DNA from: Elysia crispata
Lineage: Eukaryota; Mollusca; Gastropoda; Plakobranchidae
DNA: 64,000 nt
NCBI GenBank assembly: GCA_033675545.1
Contig: JAWDGP010006457.1
Span: forward strand, 78,501 to 142,500
Direction: 5' to 3'
Shown one piece after another: positions 45,048-60,948 of this stretch (its first letter is position 1; every line of letters begins with the position of its first letter). A program made the position numbers and the translations under genes. The notes below the pieces were generated by a model, which was given only the letters and a program-made list of their open reading frames with translations, was not told where the DNA came from and made no database searches.

Positions 45048-46690
45048 GCTTTGTGATCTATTGGCTATAGTGATCATTGTCTTCAGCTTCAACATGCTCT
45101 GATGTAATGAATTGACATCCTTTAAAATATGGAACATGTCACCTCAGTTCTTATTTCTTTTAATAGCTGTAATAAAAGTAAACTTTTTGCTGCTCATCTT
45201 TTTTTATTCTCTTTTCAAGCACCTTTACCTTCTTTATACTATATCTCTCTCCATTTCTCTAGGAGGCTTTCCTAACTTCTAGTCTACCAGAATTTCACCT
45301 CCCATCCTATGCCACTAGAGCACAGAGACAACCCCATTAGAGCATCTTGAAACTCGCCTTGCCTTCATTACCCTGAGAATGGTGTGTCTGCTCAAGTCTG
45401 ACACCGTGACCCAGACCGAGGGTGCATGAATAAAAATCATTTTGATCAATATGGGTACAATATATAAGTTCAGATTCAGAACTGGCAGATATATGAAAAA
45501 TGCATTTTTTAAGAAAGTACTTTAATTTATACACTCAAGAAAATAACGTAGGTCAAGATATACTATTTGAAGACCCCAGGCTTTGAAAGTTATGTCAAGA
45601 ATAAAATGCCAAAGGATTTATATGTTAGCAGATTCTAAGTGTAGAACTAGATCTTATAAATAGGTACCCATAATGCAGAAAACCTGTTTTAGGCTCCATT
45701 AGTTACAAGTAAGATTGTCCTTGTGCCTTAATTGCATCTAGATTCATCTAAATACAGGTCCTCTAAAATTTATCATTTACAGGTGCCAAGCAACAACAAT
45801 GAGACTTGGAAGGTTGTTATTATAATCCTTATCTCTAGATGCACTTCTTTACCAATCTTTTTTACAAATTTGGAATTTGAAATCTTTAAAATACTCAACA
45901 AGGCTTCTCCAGAAGTTATCTTATAATGCAGTGGTTTGTTTTAATAATATTAAATAATTTCAACAAAAATCAAATAAAAACATATGTGAGATGACATTGA
46001 ACTTCTTTGAAGTGCATATGAAATCAACAGTTGCATATATTTAAGCTAGTAAAATTAGACTGTCAATTTTTTTAAATCTAAATCTAGGTACTGTAATGTG
46101 CTACAAATCCTTTTAATACTAATATAGGTTTTTAAAAATAAATGTGCAACCATGAATTTGACATGCAAAGGCTGTGTTTAGGCCTATAAATTCCCAAACT
46201 TTTGTTAAAAATATGAAAGGAAGTAGATCTCAGTCTCGATGAATTCTATGTTATATATGCGCAGTGGTGTTTGGGAATAAGCAAATCTACTTTTCCTAAT
46301 ACTGATTGGGAAAAGTCAAGTCGTTCCGCACACACTTTTTCAGTTTTTGTGGTGATTCATTGCCAGAAATTCTAGCCTAGATGCGTTTAAAAAGATTTTA
46401 ATTTTTAAAAAGATTTGGACAGTACAAAATTAGGTGATTTCGCTAAATTCATGCAAATTGTTTTGAAACACAACTTAGGGGAATCCCAATAATAAATTTT
46501 GATATTTTTTTATTTCATGATGATAATACTGATTGTGAAGAAAAATAAAACATCCTAAAACACAAAGTGATGCTGTTTATTTTATGAAGGCCTGCTCTAA
46601 ATAAATCTAGAAACGTAGTGTACTCACAGTACTGGCTATCTTTTAGCGACCATATGATTGGGTTCTGCCGTTAGAATCAACTTTGAAATT
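42000..46690. other. stathmin upstream intron or intergenic DNA, no gene seen
   Basis: AT-rich sequence with no exon that has both splice support and protein-like composition. If the noncoding first exon at 47.3 kb is right, this is part of the first stathmin intron. Confidence 0.5.
44996..45043. repeat. (AAT)n array
   Basis: About 16 AAT units in intergenic DNA. Confidence 0.97.
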
Positions 46691-46694
46691 ATTT

Positions 46695-46935
46695 TTCGCC
46701 GCTATCTAGATCTAGATCTAGATCTAGATCTTTAGAAAAGATCTAGATCTAGGTCTAGATGTTCTTTTAACAATTATTTAATATCTGTATAACTGAATTT
46801 TTATTATTGAAATATTTTATCCTTTAAACGTTTTAAAAAATAAATCAAATTCACTCTTTCAGAGACTGTTTCAATGTTAAAAGAACATCTAGACCTAGAT
46901 TTAGATCTAGATCTAGACTTCTAGATAGCGGCGAA
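46695..46935. repeat. large inverted repeat with AGATCT-rich arms and a 109-bp loop
   Basis: Left arm 46695-46768 starts TTCGCCGCTATCTAGA and ends CTAGATGTTCTTTT. Right arm 46878-46935 is its reverse complement apart from AGATCT copy number and a few changes (AAAAGAACATCTAG ... TCTAGATAGCGGCGAA). The spacer 46769-46877 matches 40887-40995 in reverse orientation. Confidence 0.85.
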
Positions 46936-46995
46936 TCATTTAATCATTACAATAACACACGATTATCTATAGATTGCGTGGGCCACATTGTTCTC

Positions 46996-47155
46996 TGTAT
47001 AATCTGAAATAGACTTGAATCTAGACTCTAGATCTAGATTTCCATAAACAATTCTAGGATATAATTACTAAATTAGTCTAGCTCTAATCTAGATCTTGAT
47101 TCTAGATATAGTCCTTATAATTTATATTTTATCTAACTAGATCTAGATCTATAGA
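46996..47155. repeat. AGATCT/TCTAGA cluster upstream of stathmin
   Basis: Runs of the palindromic hexanucleotide at about 47017-47040, 47086-47107 and 47136-47152, continuing the arms of the inverted repeat at 46695-46935 and lying beside the putative stathmin promoter. Confidence 0.75.
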
Positions 47156-47281
47156 CCGATTATACATCAGCAGTCAAGGGCTTTGGTTAAAAATATTAAA
47201 TCAACCAAATTCAATATCAGTTGGCAATTGTGAAAAAAATGAGTATTATAGTCGTTAACCTGTGTTCCTGCGTATGCTTAC

Positions 47282-47335
47282 CTCCCAACTTGTATAGCCT
47301 AATTTATGTTCGTGAATCGTGACTGAATAATTTTC
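47282..47335 (-). other. probable noncoding first exon of the stathmin gene
   Basis: A consensus donor (GGGAG then GTAAGC, with GT at 47281-47280) lies just downstream, on the minus strand, of a CpG-rich segment. Coding exon 1 has an acceptor 34 bases before its ATG, so an upstream noncoding exon is needed. The right edge is a guess based on the promoter. Confidence 0.4.
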
Positions 47336-47430
47336 ATTGATTAGAAAATACGCGCCGGTGCGTCCCAACTACCGGACCGCGCAGCTAACATGCTTTTTGA
47401 TTGGTTGAACGGGATTTCTTCCGGAAAGGC
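47336..47430 (-). promoter_or_regulatory. probable stathmin promoter (CCAAT, CpG-rich)
   Basis: An unusually CpG-rich stretch for this window (GCGCGGTCCGG, ACGCACCGGCGCG on the minus strand) lies downstream of AACCAATCA (CCAAT at 47404-47400) and an ETS-like TTCCGGAA at about 47418-47427. The order CCAAT, CpG segment, consensus donor points to minus-strand transcription toward stathmin. Confidence 0.4.
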
Positions 47431-47646
47431 TTAGTTAATTAATTCCTCATTCAACTTCAAGCTTATTGATGATTGACTAGGTTGAGTAAACTGAAATAAT
47501 GAGCTCACCCCATGGAACTCCATTTTTCATTGTCACTTGTACTGGTTCCACTTAGAAGAATTGTGAGACTTCATAACGAACAAGGGAACATTTTTTAAAA
47601 CAGAAACAAACCAACTAAACATATCGAAGGCCACGACAGTTACCAT

Positions 47647-48238
<592 letters not shown>

Positions 48239-48371
48239 AGTGAATTTGTATATTTAAATGTATAAAGTGCCATGAATATCAGTTTACAGGTGATATCGTC
48301 CATTTCTTTAAATTTCGTCACCACCTGGAAGTTTCTGCAATACAATATTACTACATGAGGACATTAAAGTG

Positions 48372-48373
<2 letters not shown>

Positions 48374-48452
<79 letters not shown>
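48374..48452. repeat. (GA)n array facing the CT tract
   Basis: About 39 perfect GA units, 160 bases from the CT arrays and in the complementary orientation, so the two could pair as an inverted repeat. Confidence 0.97.
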
Positions 48453-51320
<2,868 letters not shown>

Positions 51321-52599
51321 CTATAGAAAGAGGCGGAAAATTAGGTGCGAACTCGCGAAACTTATTTTTCATCTGCTTAAGTCTCTCTTGAAAGACACGT
51401 GTATCTTCTACCAAAAAAGAAAAAAAATGACATTGTATAGTCTTAAAAAAAGAGTTCTGATTTGCCGCTCGGTTGATTAAAACATTTGCCAGAAGAATCA
51501 AGTGATTTTGTGGCCTTCGTTCGAGAGGCCTTTTAATTTACGGAATTTTAAGAAGGCCCGTGAGCAATTCGAAAGCGGCCGGGAATCTGCTTCAGACCGA
51601 AGCACCAATAAGCCCCACGGTCGATTATGACAAAAAAAAAAAAAAAAAAACACACACCAAAAACACCGATATTAGGTGATCCTTGAAGCCAAACATTCCT
51701 GGTCACTTGCTGTTCTACTCTAGGAGCGATGACGAAGGTTTGAATATAAATCGAATAATTTGAAAGGCTCATAACGCCTACATCAGGCAGGAAGGCCAGA
51801 GCTCTTCCCTCGCTCTTAGTCTTCCCTAGTGCCCAAATTTATGGTAACAGCAACAGGTCTACTAAAGTCAGTACCCAGCACATATTCCTCATTAACCTGT
51901 GGTACCCAGTGGTGCAAACCAGGACAAAAAAACAAACAAACAAAAATGTAAAATATAACAAAAAAACAAAAAAAAAACAAAACAAAACAAAGCAAAAAAA
52001 AAAAAAATCACCTCGTTTATTGAATTTAGTCATCAAGATGTTTCGACGGCCTGTACAGATGAATCAATGAAGGTTTTACGAGCTCAAGCACTGTAACTAA
52101 CCCGCATCCAACGCTGAGAATCCAAATCGCAACGAGAGGGAAAAGCCACCTTTGAACTGTGAAGAAGTAAAAAAGTGAAAGTGTCTTAGCTTCCTTAGAT
52201 ATGAAACCCATAGTGCACTACACGTAAAAATTGTAACTAGTATACTAACAACTAATTTCAATAGAGCCTGACGGGGACAATCTTCAAGACAGGGGACTTA
52301 ATGAGAACATATTTCTGTCTTTTCTGAACGACAAGCTGTACATGTTACCTAGAAGAAGTCATTTTTTTTATTATTTGATGATCACATGCCATTCGAAAAA
52401 TAATGTAAGAGAAACTTTCTTCTAATTCTATCTTGAAGATCTAATCAAGTCTTATGTGCCTACCAGATGCTGAAAAAGACCAGGTATTTCCTCTATGGGT
52501 AAATGTATTAAAATGCTTGAACCAAAAGAGAAAATCTTCAAAAACATGGCGAGAGTCTCCTGTGAAATCGGAGATTTGGAACAATCTTCCATGAAACAT
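51321..52599 (-). CDS. candidate unidentified membrane-protein gene, partial set of exons
   Basis: Two phase-compatible exon pairs lie on the minus strand. Pair one: 52464-52599 (MFHGRLFQISDFTGDSRHVF, then EDFLFWFKHFNTFTHRGNTW and SFSAS) joins to 52080-52156, or to a stop at 52026, reading VQRWLFPLVAIWILSVGCGL, a transmembrane segment. Pair two: 51658-51719 (VEQQVTRNVWLQGSPNIGVF) joins to 51321-51407 (EDTRVFQERLKQMKNKFREF then APNFPPLSI), with a T-rich acceptor and a consensus GTGAGC donor. A linking exon near 51.85-51.91 kb (NEEYVLGTDFSRPVAVTINL) is possible. The TxxH...R.LF plus transmembrane layout loosely recalls the N-terminus of DEG/ENaC channels, but no FPAVT motif is seen. Function is unknown, and the pieces may be chance. 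Confidence 0.3.
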
Positions 52600-52830
52600 T
52601 TATGAATAAATGTACGAATGAATAATAATAATAATAAAAAAAAAAACCGCACATTTTTTACCGTCTGATGTAACTAAATTAAAAAACACAACTTTTCCAA
52701 TAATCCTTGTGATCTTATTGTGTTAAAAAAACCGCCATTTTTTTAGAAACGATAGGAGAATGAGAGAAGGAGAGGGAGAGAGAAATAGAAAGATTGACAG
52801 AGAAAGAGAGAGGAGAAAAAGAGCGAGAAT

Positions 52831-52939
<109 letters not shown>

Positions 52940-53412
52940 CACTTGAAAGATAGAGGGTGTGAGGTAGTGAAGAATGTAGATTAGCAACAATTGTTGTAGA
53001 CATTTTAGCACAACCATTTTTTTTTGCTCTCATTTATGTTTACCTGTATATCAATAGATAGATAGATAGAATATATAGATGTGTATGTTTTTTTGGCAAA
53101 ATATTTTTATTTTGAAATGTGTTGGTTTGGTTTGGTTTTATGTCAACGAAATGAGCTTCATAAAACGGCGCTCAATAAAATAAACGTATTGCCGTTGTTG
53201 TTGTTATTCCCACCGGCGCCTCCCCCCTCTAAAAATAATAATAATAATTAAAAAAAAAAAAAAAAAAAAAATACGAAAGAGACGCAAGATGATAACCTGG
53301 AAGTACTACACTGACACATACTTTCCTCTATTCTGTCTTCACAGATCCTATGCAGAATCGAAACTTGAAATTAAAATCGTAATCAAGAGTATCAAATGAT
53401 CACGCAGCCTTA

Positions 53413-53715
53413 CTAGATCTAGATCTAGTCCAAAATCGATGTAGATCTAGAATCAAGATAAAAAACAAACAAATAAAGGTACTCTAAATCTGGATCCTTG
53501 CTGCCCTAATTGCCTACGGCAAAAAGGGCAGTAAGTAAGTAAATCTGGATCCAGATCTAGATTAATATCTGACTTGTACTCACAGTACGTTTACTGTGAA
53601 TCTTTTTACCTGTAAATGTAATTCAGTTTATAGGCCTACATTTATGATATACCGAGCTCAATCAAGAGTATAATTTACCATACTAATAATGTGTTCAGAT
53701 CTAGCCTATATTGTT
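53413..53715. repeat. AGATCT/TCTAGA cluster upstream of WDR53
   Basis: Short palindromic runs at about 53415-53430, 53441-53451, 53547-53562 and 53696-53705, roughly 1 kb upstream of the WDR53 start codon. Confidence 0.7.
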
Positions 53716-54614
53716 AATTAAATACACGTTCAAGATCTAGGTTAAATGAGACGAAAACTCACGCCCGGAATAGCAAGGCATGTGTACACCGTAAAATAAG
53801 TAAAAAAGCTATAACTGGGGTTTATTGATAAATTTTATGTCCTGGTTGCCTTTGTGAGTCTGATTGTTCCTATCCACACTACAAAAACTTGGTGTGCTCA
53901 CATTCCAATTCTCGGAGGTGCACGGTGCGGAAACTGGAGAGAGAGAAAGAGGTCATACAATGGGAAAATTATTACCTGCAAGGAAATAAAAATTAAAAAA
54001 AGTTGATGACATTGAATACTTTTGTAACCCTTCAAATAAAATTGTAACCAATATTTTTTTTTTTTACAATGGAATGAGGCAGTTATTTTTTTAAAATTTT
54101 ATGAGTCAGAATTATTCAGAATGGATTATTGTTAAATTCAGGGGTATTTGAAATTATTAGGTGTCACGTTAACTTAGACTAACAGGAGGGAAACACTGCT
54201 TTACGATTCCAATCCCAAAAGCAAAATATTTTTTTTTTCAGATGAATGGATAATAGGCCTATATTACTAAGTAATTAAGTAAATTTGATGATCATGAATG
54301 AAAGCTTTCAGTTAAAAAAAACTTTTTTTTTTAATAATAGAATCTATTGTAATTAATACAGTCATTAAATACTACTGCCATAACATGAATCAAATAGAGC
54401 AATCATATCCTATTTATTCAATAAATCTATTTCAGGAGGACAATTGTGTTGGAACTTTTGTTTTCATCCTTAAGACAACATAAATGGAGTCATTTATTTG
54501 AACTGATTTCGTAGACAAGTGACATTTGACTTTTAAAAAACTTAAAATTTGGAATTTTTAGTCAGGCATATCAACTCAAGGAAACACACGCACTAAAAAA
54601 TCATAAACCTCAGC

Positions 54615-55682
54615 ATGACATCTATTAAACTTTCAGGAGGCCACACAGCATCAGTTCTCACCCTTAGTGTTCAAACCAAAACAAACCAGCTTGTATCAGG
54701 AGGGGAAAATGGCATGCTCTGTCTTTGGTCAGAAGATGGGAGACTTGTCTCCAAGTTCAGCAGGCCTGGGGTAGAGTGCACATCTGTACTCTTCTCCAAA
54801 GAAAAGCCAAATGTAATTTATGCAGCTTTTGGTGAAGAAATTCTTATTTTAGACACCCTTCGACTGGTGGAGCCTGTGTTTGTTTTCAAATCTAATCAGG
54901 ATGAAGTGAATCAGATTGTTCTTGATCCTAAGGAAGAGTTCCTTGCTGCCTGTGATGATGGTTGTGAAATTAAAGTTTATGGTTTACAGGACAGAAAAGT
55001 ATTTAAAACTTTAAGATATCAGCACACAAATATATGTTCTACAGCATTGTTTCGACCAAATCGCAAATGGGAAATTTTCAGTGGTGGATTGGATTGTCGT
55101 TTTGTTCATTGGGATTTCTCTAAACCAAAGTGTCTTCGGCAGCTCAACATGCAAGAAAGCCAGGCAACACCAGGTGATGAGTCATATATGCTGAACCCAC
55201 CATTTATCCATCACATTTCTTCGTCGCCTGATGGCAATACCTTTGCATTGGCCCTAGAGAATGGAAAAATTCCTATCCTGGATGGTAAGGGAAAATACCT
55301 TCAGCCTCAATATACTCTTCATGCTCATGGACAAGGTGTATCTCAAGTACAATTTTTGTCTGAATCTAGTCTTGTATCAGCTGGCAATGACTGTAGTGTG
55401 ATTCAATGGGACCTCAGTCGGGCAGAATTTGCTCAACCTGGACTTTTCAGTGGGACCAACACCAGGAACACTACTGACTTTTCAATTTCAGACAGTAATC
55501 CTGAAGAGGAAAAGTGTCTGGCCATTACAAGAGAATGTAAAGTACATTCGTATCAACATACCAGCAAAATTAACTGGTTGGCTGTTGGTAGGACTAAAGA
55601 TAATGTTACCAGTGATGGGAATACCCATAGACTTTTTGTGGCAGATCAGACAACAGATATTTCGGTCTTAAATGTTACCTGA
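54615..55682 (+). CDS. WDR53: WDR53 (WD repeat-containing protein 53), single coding exon
   Basis: An uninterrupted 355-residue reading frame starts MTSIKLSGGHTASVLTLS. Human WDR53 is 358 residues and shares the layout: N-terminal GGH..PVL, LWSEDG-like first repeat end, TSVLFS near residues 55-60, a DEVNQIVLDPKEEFLAACDD repeat, HTNICSTALFRP (human HSNICSSVAFRP), a GLDCRFVHWDF repeat end, LNPPFIHHIS, HGQGVSQVQFL (human GVSQVCFL), GNDCSVIQWDL, and the C-terminal KINWLAVG then LFVADQTTDISVLNV (human VNWLL and LVADQTSCISVYPL). About seven WD repeats form one beta-propeller. Mammalian WDR53 is listed among DDB1-CUL4 associated proteins; its role is otherwise little defined. A CCTCAG acceptor-like motif one base before the ATG suggests a spliced 5' UTR. 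It is the only plus-strand host gene here. Confidence 0.93.
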   Translation: MTSIKLSGGHTASVLTLSVQTKTNQLVSGGENGMLCLWSEDGRLVSKFSRPGVECTSVLFSKEKPNVIYAAFGEEILILDTLRLVEPVFVFKSNQDEVNQIVLDPKEEFLAACDDGCEIKVYGLQDRKVFKTLRYQHTNICSTALFRPNRKWEIFSGGLDCRFVHWDFSKPKCLRQLNMQESQATPGDESYMLNPPFIHHISSSPDGNTFALALENGKIPILDGKGKYLQPQYTLHAHGQGVSQVQFLSESSLVSAGNDCSVIQWDLSRAEFAQPGLFSGTNTRNTTDFSISDSNPEEEKCLAITRECKVHSYQHTSKINWLAVGRTKDNVTSDGNTHRLFVADQTTDISVLNVT

Positions 55683-58087
55683 TATACAAATACATATTAT
55701 AATTAATGTGAGCTATTGTAAACAAAAGTATGCATCTATGGATTGTTTTGTGCGTGTAATCATATATGTTAAAAGGTTTTACATGTATAATGTTCTTTAT
55801 TTAAAATGATTCAGTTAATCTGTGCTACACGCTCGAATTATTTTGAAACTGTTTTTAAGGAGGACCCCGAGTATAAGCGTAATATCTATGAATGTTGAGA
55901 AAATTGATAGTTCTAATGATTTTGAAAACATTTCAAAGTTAGGGTAAAGCCAGCTATCTTCACCATTTTGAATACGCTTTGACAAAGTGTATGCTTTGCG
56001 CATTGGGGATGTAGTTTAATGTTAAAGTAAACGGACTATGATCTTGCTTAGCTTCTCTAAATAACAACTTGCAAATGATTGATTCATTAGTATTATTCCA
56101 ACCGCCACCATTGGAAAAAATAGCTAGCGCTTTGATCACTTAGTATTTTCCATTTTCTTATTGTTTTTTGATGGTTCTATCATTGTTATTTTTTACTTAA
56201 ATTTGCCTTTTTAACCAAATTGTTTGACTTTGAGTTTCTATTTATTTTATTTTTGTCACATTATTTTAGTTTACCATTCAGATTTTTCAAGCCATCTTAC
56301 ATGATTTGTTACTTGAATTATGTATAGTCAGCACTGTCAATCATGTACATGTACATCTTCAGTTACAGTTGATATGCCTTAAAATTTTAAGCTACATAGT
56401 TTTTATTTTCAGATATTCCTAAGGTAAGCAATGAACAATACTCATTCACATGTTTAACAAATCACAACTAATCCTAATTAATGTTATGATATGCTTGCTT
56501 AATCAATGGATCTTGATCAACTTCATTTGGAGCACTTTCTCCTATCTTTCCTTTTTAGCTGCTTCTTTTCCTCTTTTTCCTTCTCTAGCCTGTTTTTGAT
56601 ATTTCACGAGACCTATAAGCATTAATAGGTGTTGCCACTTTGGTTGGTCTTCTAAATCAGTATTCCACTGAGCTGAAAAAAAAAGGTTCTGCCGAAGCCA
56701 TTAGTGGCATTGTTGAAAATCTGCTTTCCTTATCTTGGTAACTTTCAACAAAAGTATTTTCTATATCTGCTGGAATATTGCATTCCCTCCCTGACTTTCT
56801 ATTATCAGGACCTCATCTCCCCAAAACATGATCCCCAAAATCCTTTGCAGTGCCTGAGCATGTTCTGCCTTCTTTTACAGCTTTAACTTTAATAGCTTTT
56901 TCTAAAGCATTGCAAGTATAATTTATTATATGCTTTTTATATGTTTTACCCATAGATGTTGATTCACAAATCAATCAGCAAACTATAAAATTACTTGAGG
57001 CTCACAAAATTTTAGATGTTGATTTTCTTACGTGGCAAAATTACTCAAAGTAATGAAATCAAGGTAAATGAACAACTAAAAATGACAAGCATGCAAAAAC
57101 AATAAAAAAACGTAAATACAGTTCATTGTTATAATTGCAAATGGCTATGCAGTGAAAGGAATACTGAAGGAAGTACTGCTCAAGAGGAGGCAGAGTAAAA
57201 GAAAGGGAAGATTAGGAGGGTCAAGTGGTTATTTATGGCACAATTTTGCATGCTAGAAACTTTAATCAATCCTAACTCGTAGCGTTGTCAAAAAGAACGC
57301 CATTTTTTTTATGATCAGACTGTCACTTATAACTTGTTGAGGGTGATGGATTATTCCGTTTGAAAGTTAGCAAGGTATACAGGAGGTGAAATTACCTGAA
57401 CAGCAAAGATACATAAAATTACCTTTAAGCAAATTATAGATTCTTTTTTTCTTAATTTCATTTCATGTTAGTTTGCCATGATTATAGATCTTAGCTTTTT
57501 GCCTTCTTGATTGTTTTGTCTGTTTCGAAAAACCACTGTCAAAATTATGGGATTCTGTTCACATCGTAAAATTACAATAGTTGAGATGAGTCAATTTCAG
57601 GAAATAATTTTAGATGAAGGGGTAATTAAAGCCTGAAAGTAAGAAGAGAAAGTAAACGAATAATCATATATATCTGAGCATTTCTGCTCTATCATCATAG
57701 TATCCAGCTGTGGTGTATTTTAGAAAGATCTGAAAAACAGTGTGATTCAATGAAACTCCCAATCAAGCATGATGAGAGATGAAACCCCACTAGCTTAAGC
57801 AAAGCCTATCTTTCCCATTATCACTACAGATAGACAATAAGGTTCCTCTCTCTCTCGCCCACTCTCTCTCTCTCATGAACCTACGGTAAAGGTGAAACAT
57901 TTATACATATAGTTATTACAGTGGTATTGTTTTCATTTTTTGGCCCCAAAATTCTAAAGTTGTTTGCCTATGCCTTTTTACTATTTTAGCCTCTGTACTG
58001 TACCATTTACAGACACACACCCATCCTTTCAGATCCTTTACTATTATCCAGTTGTCCTCCAAGTGTGTTTTTTTTCTGTTTCTATTT

Positions 58088-58175
<88 letters not shown>

Positions 58176-59189
58176 CTCTGCAACTTTTTAACTAAGATCT
58201 CAAAGATATCACATGTACTTATAAATTTACATCCTTTGGGCTAATCATAACAAAATAGAGGTGTAGTTGCTTTATATTTTTTTAACTGATAAGTGATTTG
58301 CTTAAAAATAGAATGATAAAGGGAGTAAAATTACTTCTTTGCTTAGCCATGTTGATCTTTCCTGCATTTTTCAAGGTGTCTATTAATATTATTATTGGCA
58401 AAGAAAAATGATGTCTTTCTTCAGCTTAATCGTTCACTTGCATTCAGGAGTCTCACTTTAATATAAGTTTGTGACCTCCAAATTAGTTAAAAAGTTATGA
58501 TGTTTCAAAAAAAAAAAAAAAAACTTTTTTGAATTATAATTAATAATAAATTAAGAAAAACACTGAGACTTATTTTACAGTAAGTTTATAAAACAATTGT
58601 TAAATGATGCTACTGTTTTCTACGATTGTGTTTTTTGATTGGACATAATTAGATCTGTTTAGTTTGTAACAAAGCTTACATCTTAAGATTGAGGACTTCA
58701 TCCATATTGTCATACAAAATAAGACTAGAATCAGGGTGCCTGTGCAATATAATCATATGAAGTGGAACATTTTAGCATTGCCTCTTAATCTTGGTACTTT
58801 TATATATTGCTGCTCATAAGACCTAGCATACTGGAACTCTAACAACAAGAGCTCATTGTATAGTAGTATTAAGTCAATAATTATTACTGATGCCCTTTAA
58901 TAACTTTATAAATTATGAAAGCAAGCTCAGTTAGTATTATATGCTCTTCAATAACTTAAAGAAATGAAGACAAGCGCAGAGATGTTCAAACTCAAATCCT
59001 TAGTTAAACAAGCGATGTTAGACGCGTTAGTGAGTTAGGGATACAGAAATATTGAACTTACACAATAACAAGAGGTGAACCAGTTTTAAGGTGTTTATCA
59101 GTTATTGTCACTGGCTTGTCCTTTCTAATCTATCAAGTGGAGTCAGTTCTGCCTATACAGTCTCAATTTTTCAGAAACTTTAGAGACAA
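55683..59189. other. WDR53 3' flank, no gene seen
   Basis: Includes the WDR53 3' UTR (its end is not determined; no AATAAA close to the stop) and AT-rich sequence with the (CT)n array at 58.1 kb. Confidence 0.55.
58091..58172. repeat. (CT)n array
   Basis: About 41 CT units downstream of WDR53. Confidence 0.97.
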
Positions 59190-60690
59190 GTAAAGCTACC
59201 CTTCCCAAGATCTACAAAGAAGAGAACCCAGAGAGGCCTATCATATGTGGTATTGGTTGTCCCACAAAAATTATATCTCAATTTGTGGACTACCATGTGA
59301 AGGATCTGGTCAGTCAGATACTTTTATATGTGCAGGATGACATGGATTTCCTCGAAAAATCCATGATATTACTAAGACAGGCCCTCCTCCTCCAGATACC
59401 CTCTATGTACAATGGACGTTAGCGCATTGTACAATAATATCCCACATGAGAAAGGTACAGACGCCTGTCGCGTAGCGTTTGAGGAAGGCAGAGATCTTTC
59501 ATCTGTACATTGATACATCTCATCCTCACGCTCAACTTCTTCACTTTTCATGACAAGACATACTTACAGACTCACGGCACTGCTATGGTTACGTGTATGG
59601 AACTAAATACGCCAACATCTTCATGGGGGCCATCGAGAGGAGACTTCTGTGTTCTTTATCAGACAAACCACTCGTCTGGCTAAGATGCATAGATGACATA
59701 CATGTGTTTCTCCTTTGGACCCATGGCCGTGCCAAACTAGAAGCATTCATCCAACATGCCAACATATTTCACCCTACCATCAAATTTACATTCAACATAT
59801 CGCCCACCCACATTGCATTCCTTGACTTCATGATCACTCTTCTAGGCAGACACCTTCAACTTCTTGCACTGGTCCTCATGTCACCCACAACACACTAAGC
59901 GCAGGATCCCATACAGTCTCGCGTCTAGACTAGTTAGCATTTGTTCATCGGAAGCTGCTCTCACACAACCTCAAAAGACGCGGTTTCCTGCACAAACACA
60001 TTCAATCTGCCATAAAAAAGCCTTAGAAACACCTAGATCGAAGGCCTTACAGAAAAAAGATAGACCCCTAACAGAATAAGAGAGAATTCTTTTAGTATTA
60101 ATGTATAATCCAACTCTACGGAACATCCCGTCCATGTTAAAAAAATATTTCCCCATCCTATAAACGTCAGATCGGTGCCATCCCAACCCTCCCCATGGCA
60201 GCTTTCCGCAGGTCCAAAAAACCTCCGTGATTCGTTAGTTCATTCATCCGCGTCAAGACGAGACACAGTTGGCAGCAGACCACGCAACATCCCCAGATGT
60301 ATGATATGTTCACTCATCACATCATCGACTAGATTCACCTCCATAACCACCCGCAAACATACAACATTCTATATAACCTCTCATGCCCCTCACACAACGT
60401 CATCCATCACAAACACTACGCAAACGGTTTAACACACACAGATGCAACATTAACAATTATAAAGGCGACGCTGTTGCCAAACATTTTAACGGGGACAACA
60501 TCAACCACGCAAAAATCATACCAATAGACCAGTTACTCACAGACATGATAGGCCTACTCACCAAAGAAACATTCTGGATTCACACATTAGAGACACTAGA
60601 ACCACTTGGTAATTGGTATCAACGTCAACGACTAAGCAATCTTACCAGTCACACAAATCCATAAACACCCCGAATTTCCTTGAACACTAT
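59190..60690 (+). mobile_element. degenerate Penelope-like retroelement (RT plus GIY-YIG-like end)
   Basis: Plus-strand frames, with several frameshifts and stops, carry Penelope-type motifs in order: LPKIYKEENPERPIICGIG near 59205-59260; FHDKTYLQTHGTAM near 59547-59590, in the place of the conserved GTAMG block; YANIFMGAIERRLL at about 59611-59655; WLRCIDDIHVFLLWTHG near 59675-59725 in the RT catalytic position (YIDD altered to CIDD); HPTIKFTFNIS then IAFLDF at about 59770-59830; and a C-terminal HRCNINNYKGDAVAKHFN block (60440-60490) matching the end of the GIY-YIG endonuclease of these elements. It cannot be functional. A TAG/CAG repeat sits just after its 3' end. Confidence 0.75.
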
Positions 60691-60701
60691 AAAAGCCAGA
60701 T

Positions 60702-60741
60702 AGTAGTAGTGGTAGTAGTAGTAGCAGCAGCAGCAGCAGCA
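60702..60741. repeat. (TAG)n/(CAG)n at the end of the Penelope-like element
   Basis: TAGTAGTAGTGG and further TAG units pass into CAGCAGCAGCAGCAGCA about 40 bases after the last recognisable Penelope-like codons. Confidence 0.9.
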
Positions 60742-60859
60742 TTCGTTGTAGTAATTAAAGAATAAAACATCAAATGCTTAACAACGTAGGATCAGCTTTT
60801 GTGAATACCTGAAGTATTAAGAAACAGTTCCAAATCGCTAGTTCCATGAAGTTTGAGAG

Positions 60860-60863
<4 letters not shown>

Positions 60864-60945
<82 letters not shown>
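60864..60945. repeat. (GA)n array
   Basis: About 40 GA units shortly after the Penelope-like element. Confidence 0.97.
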
Positions 60946-60948
<3 letters not shown>

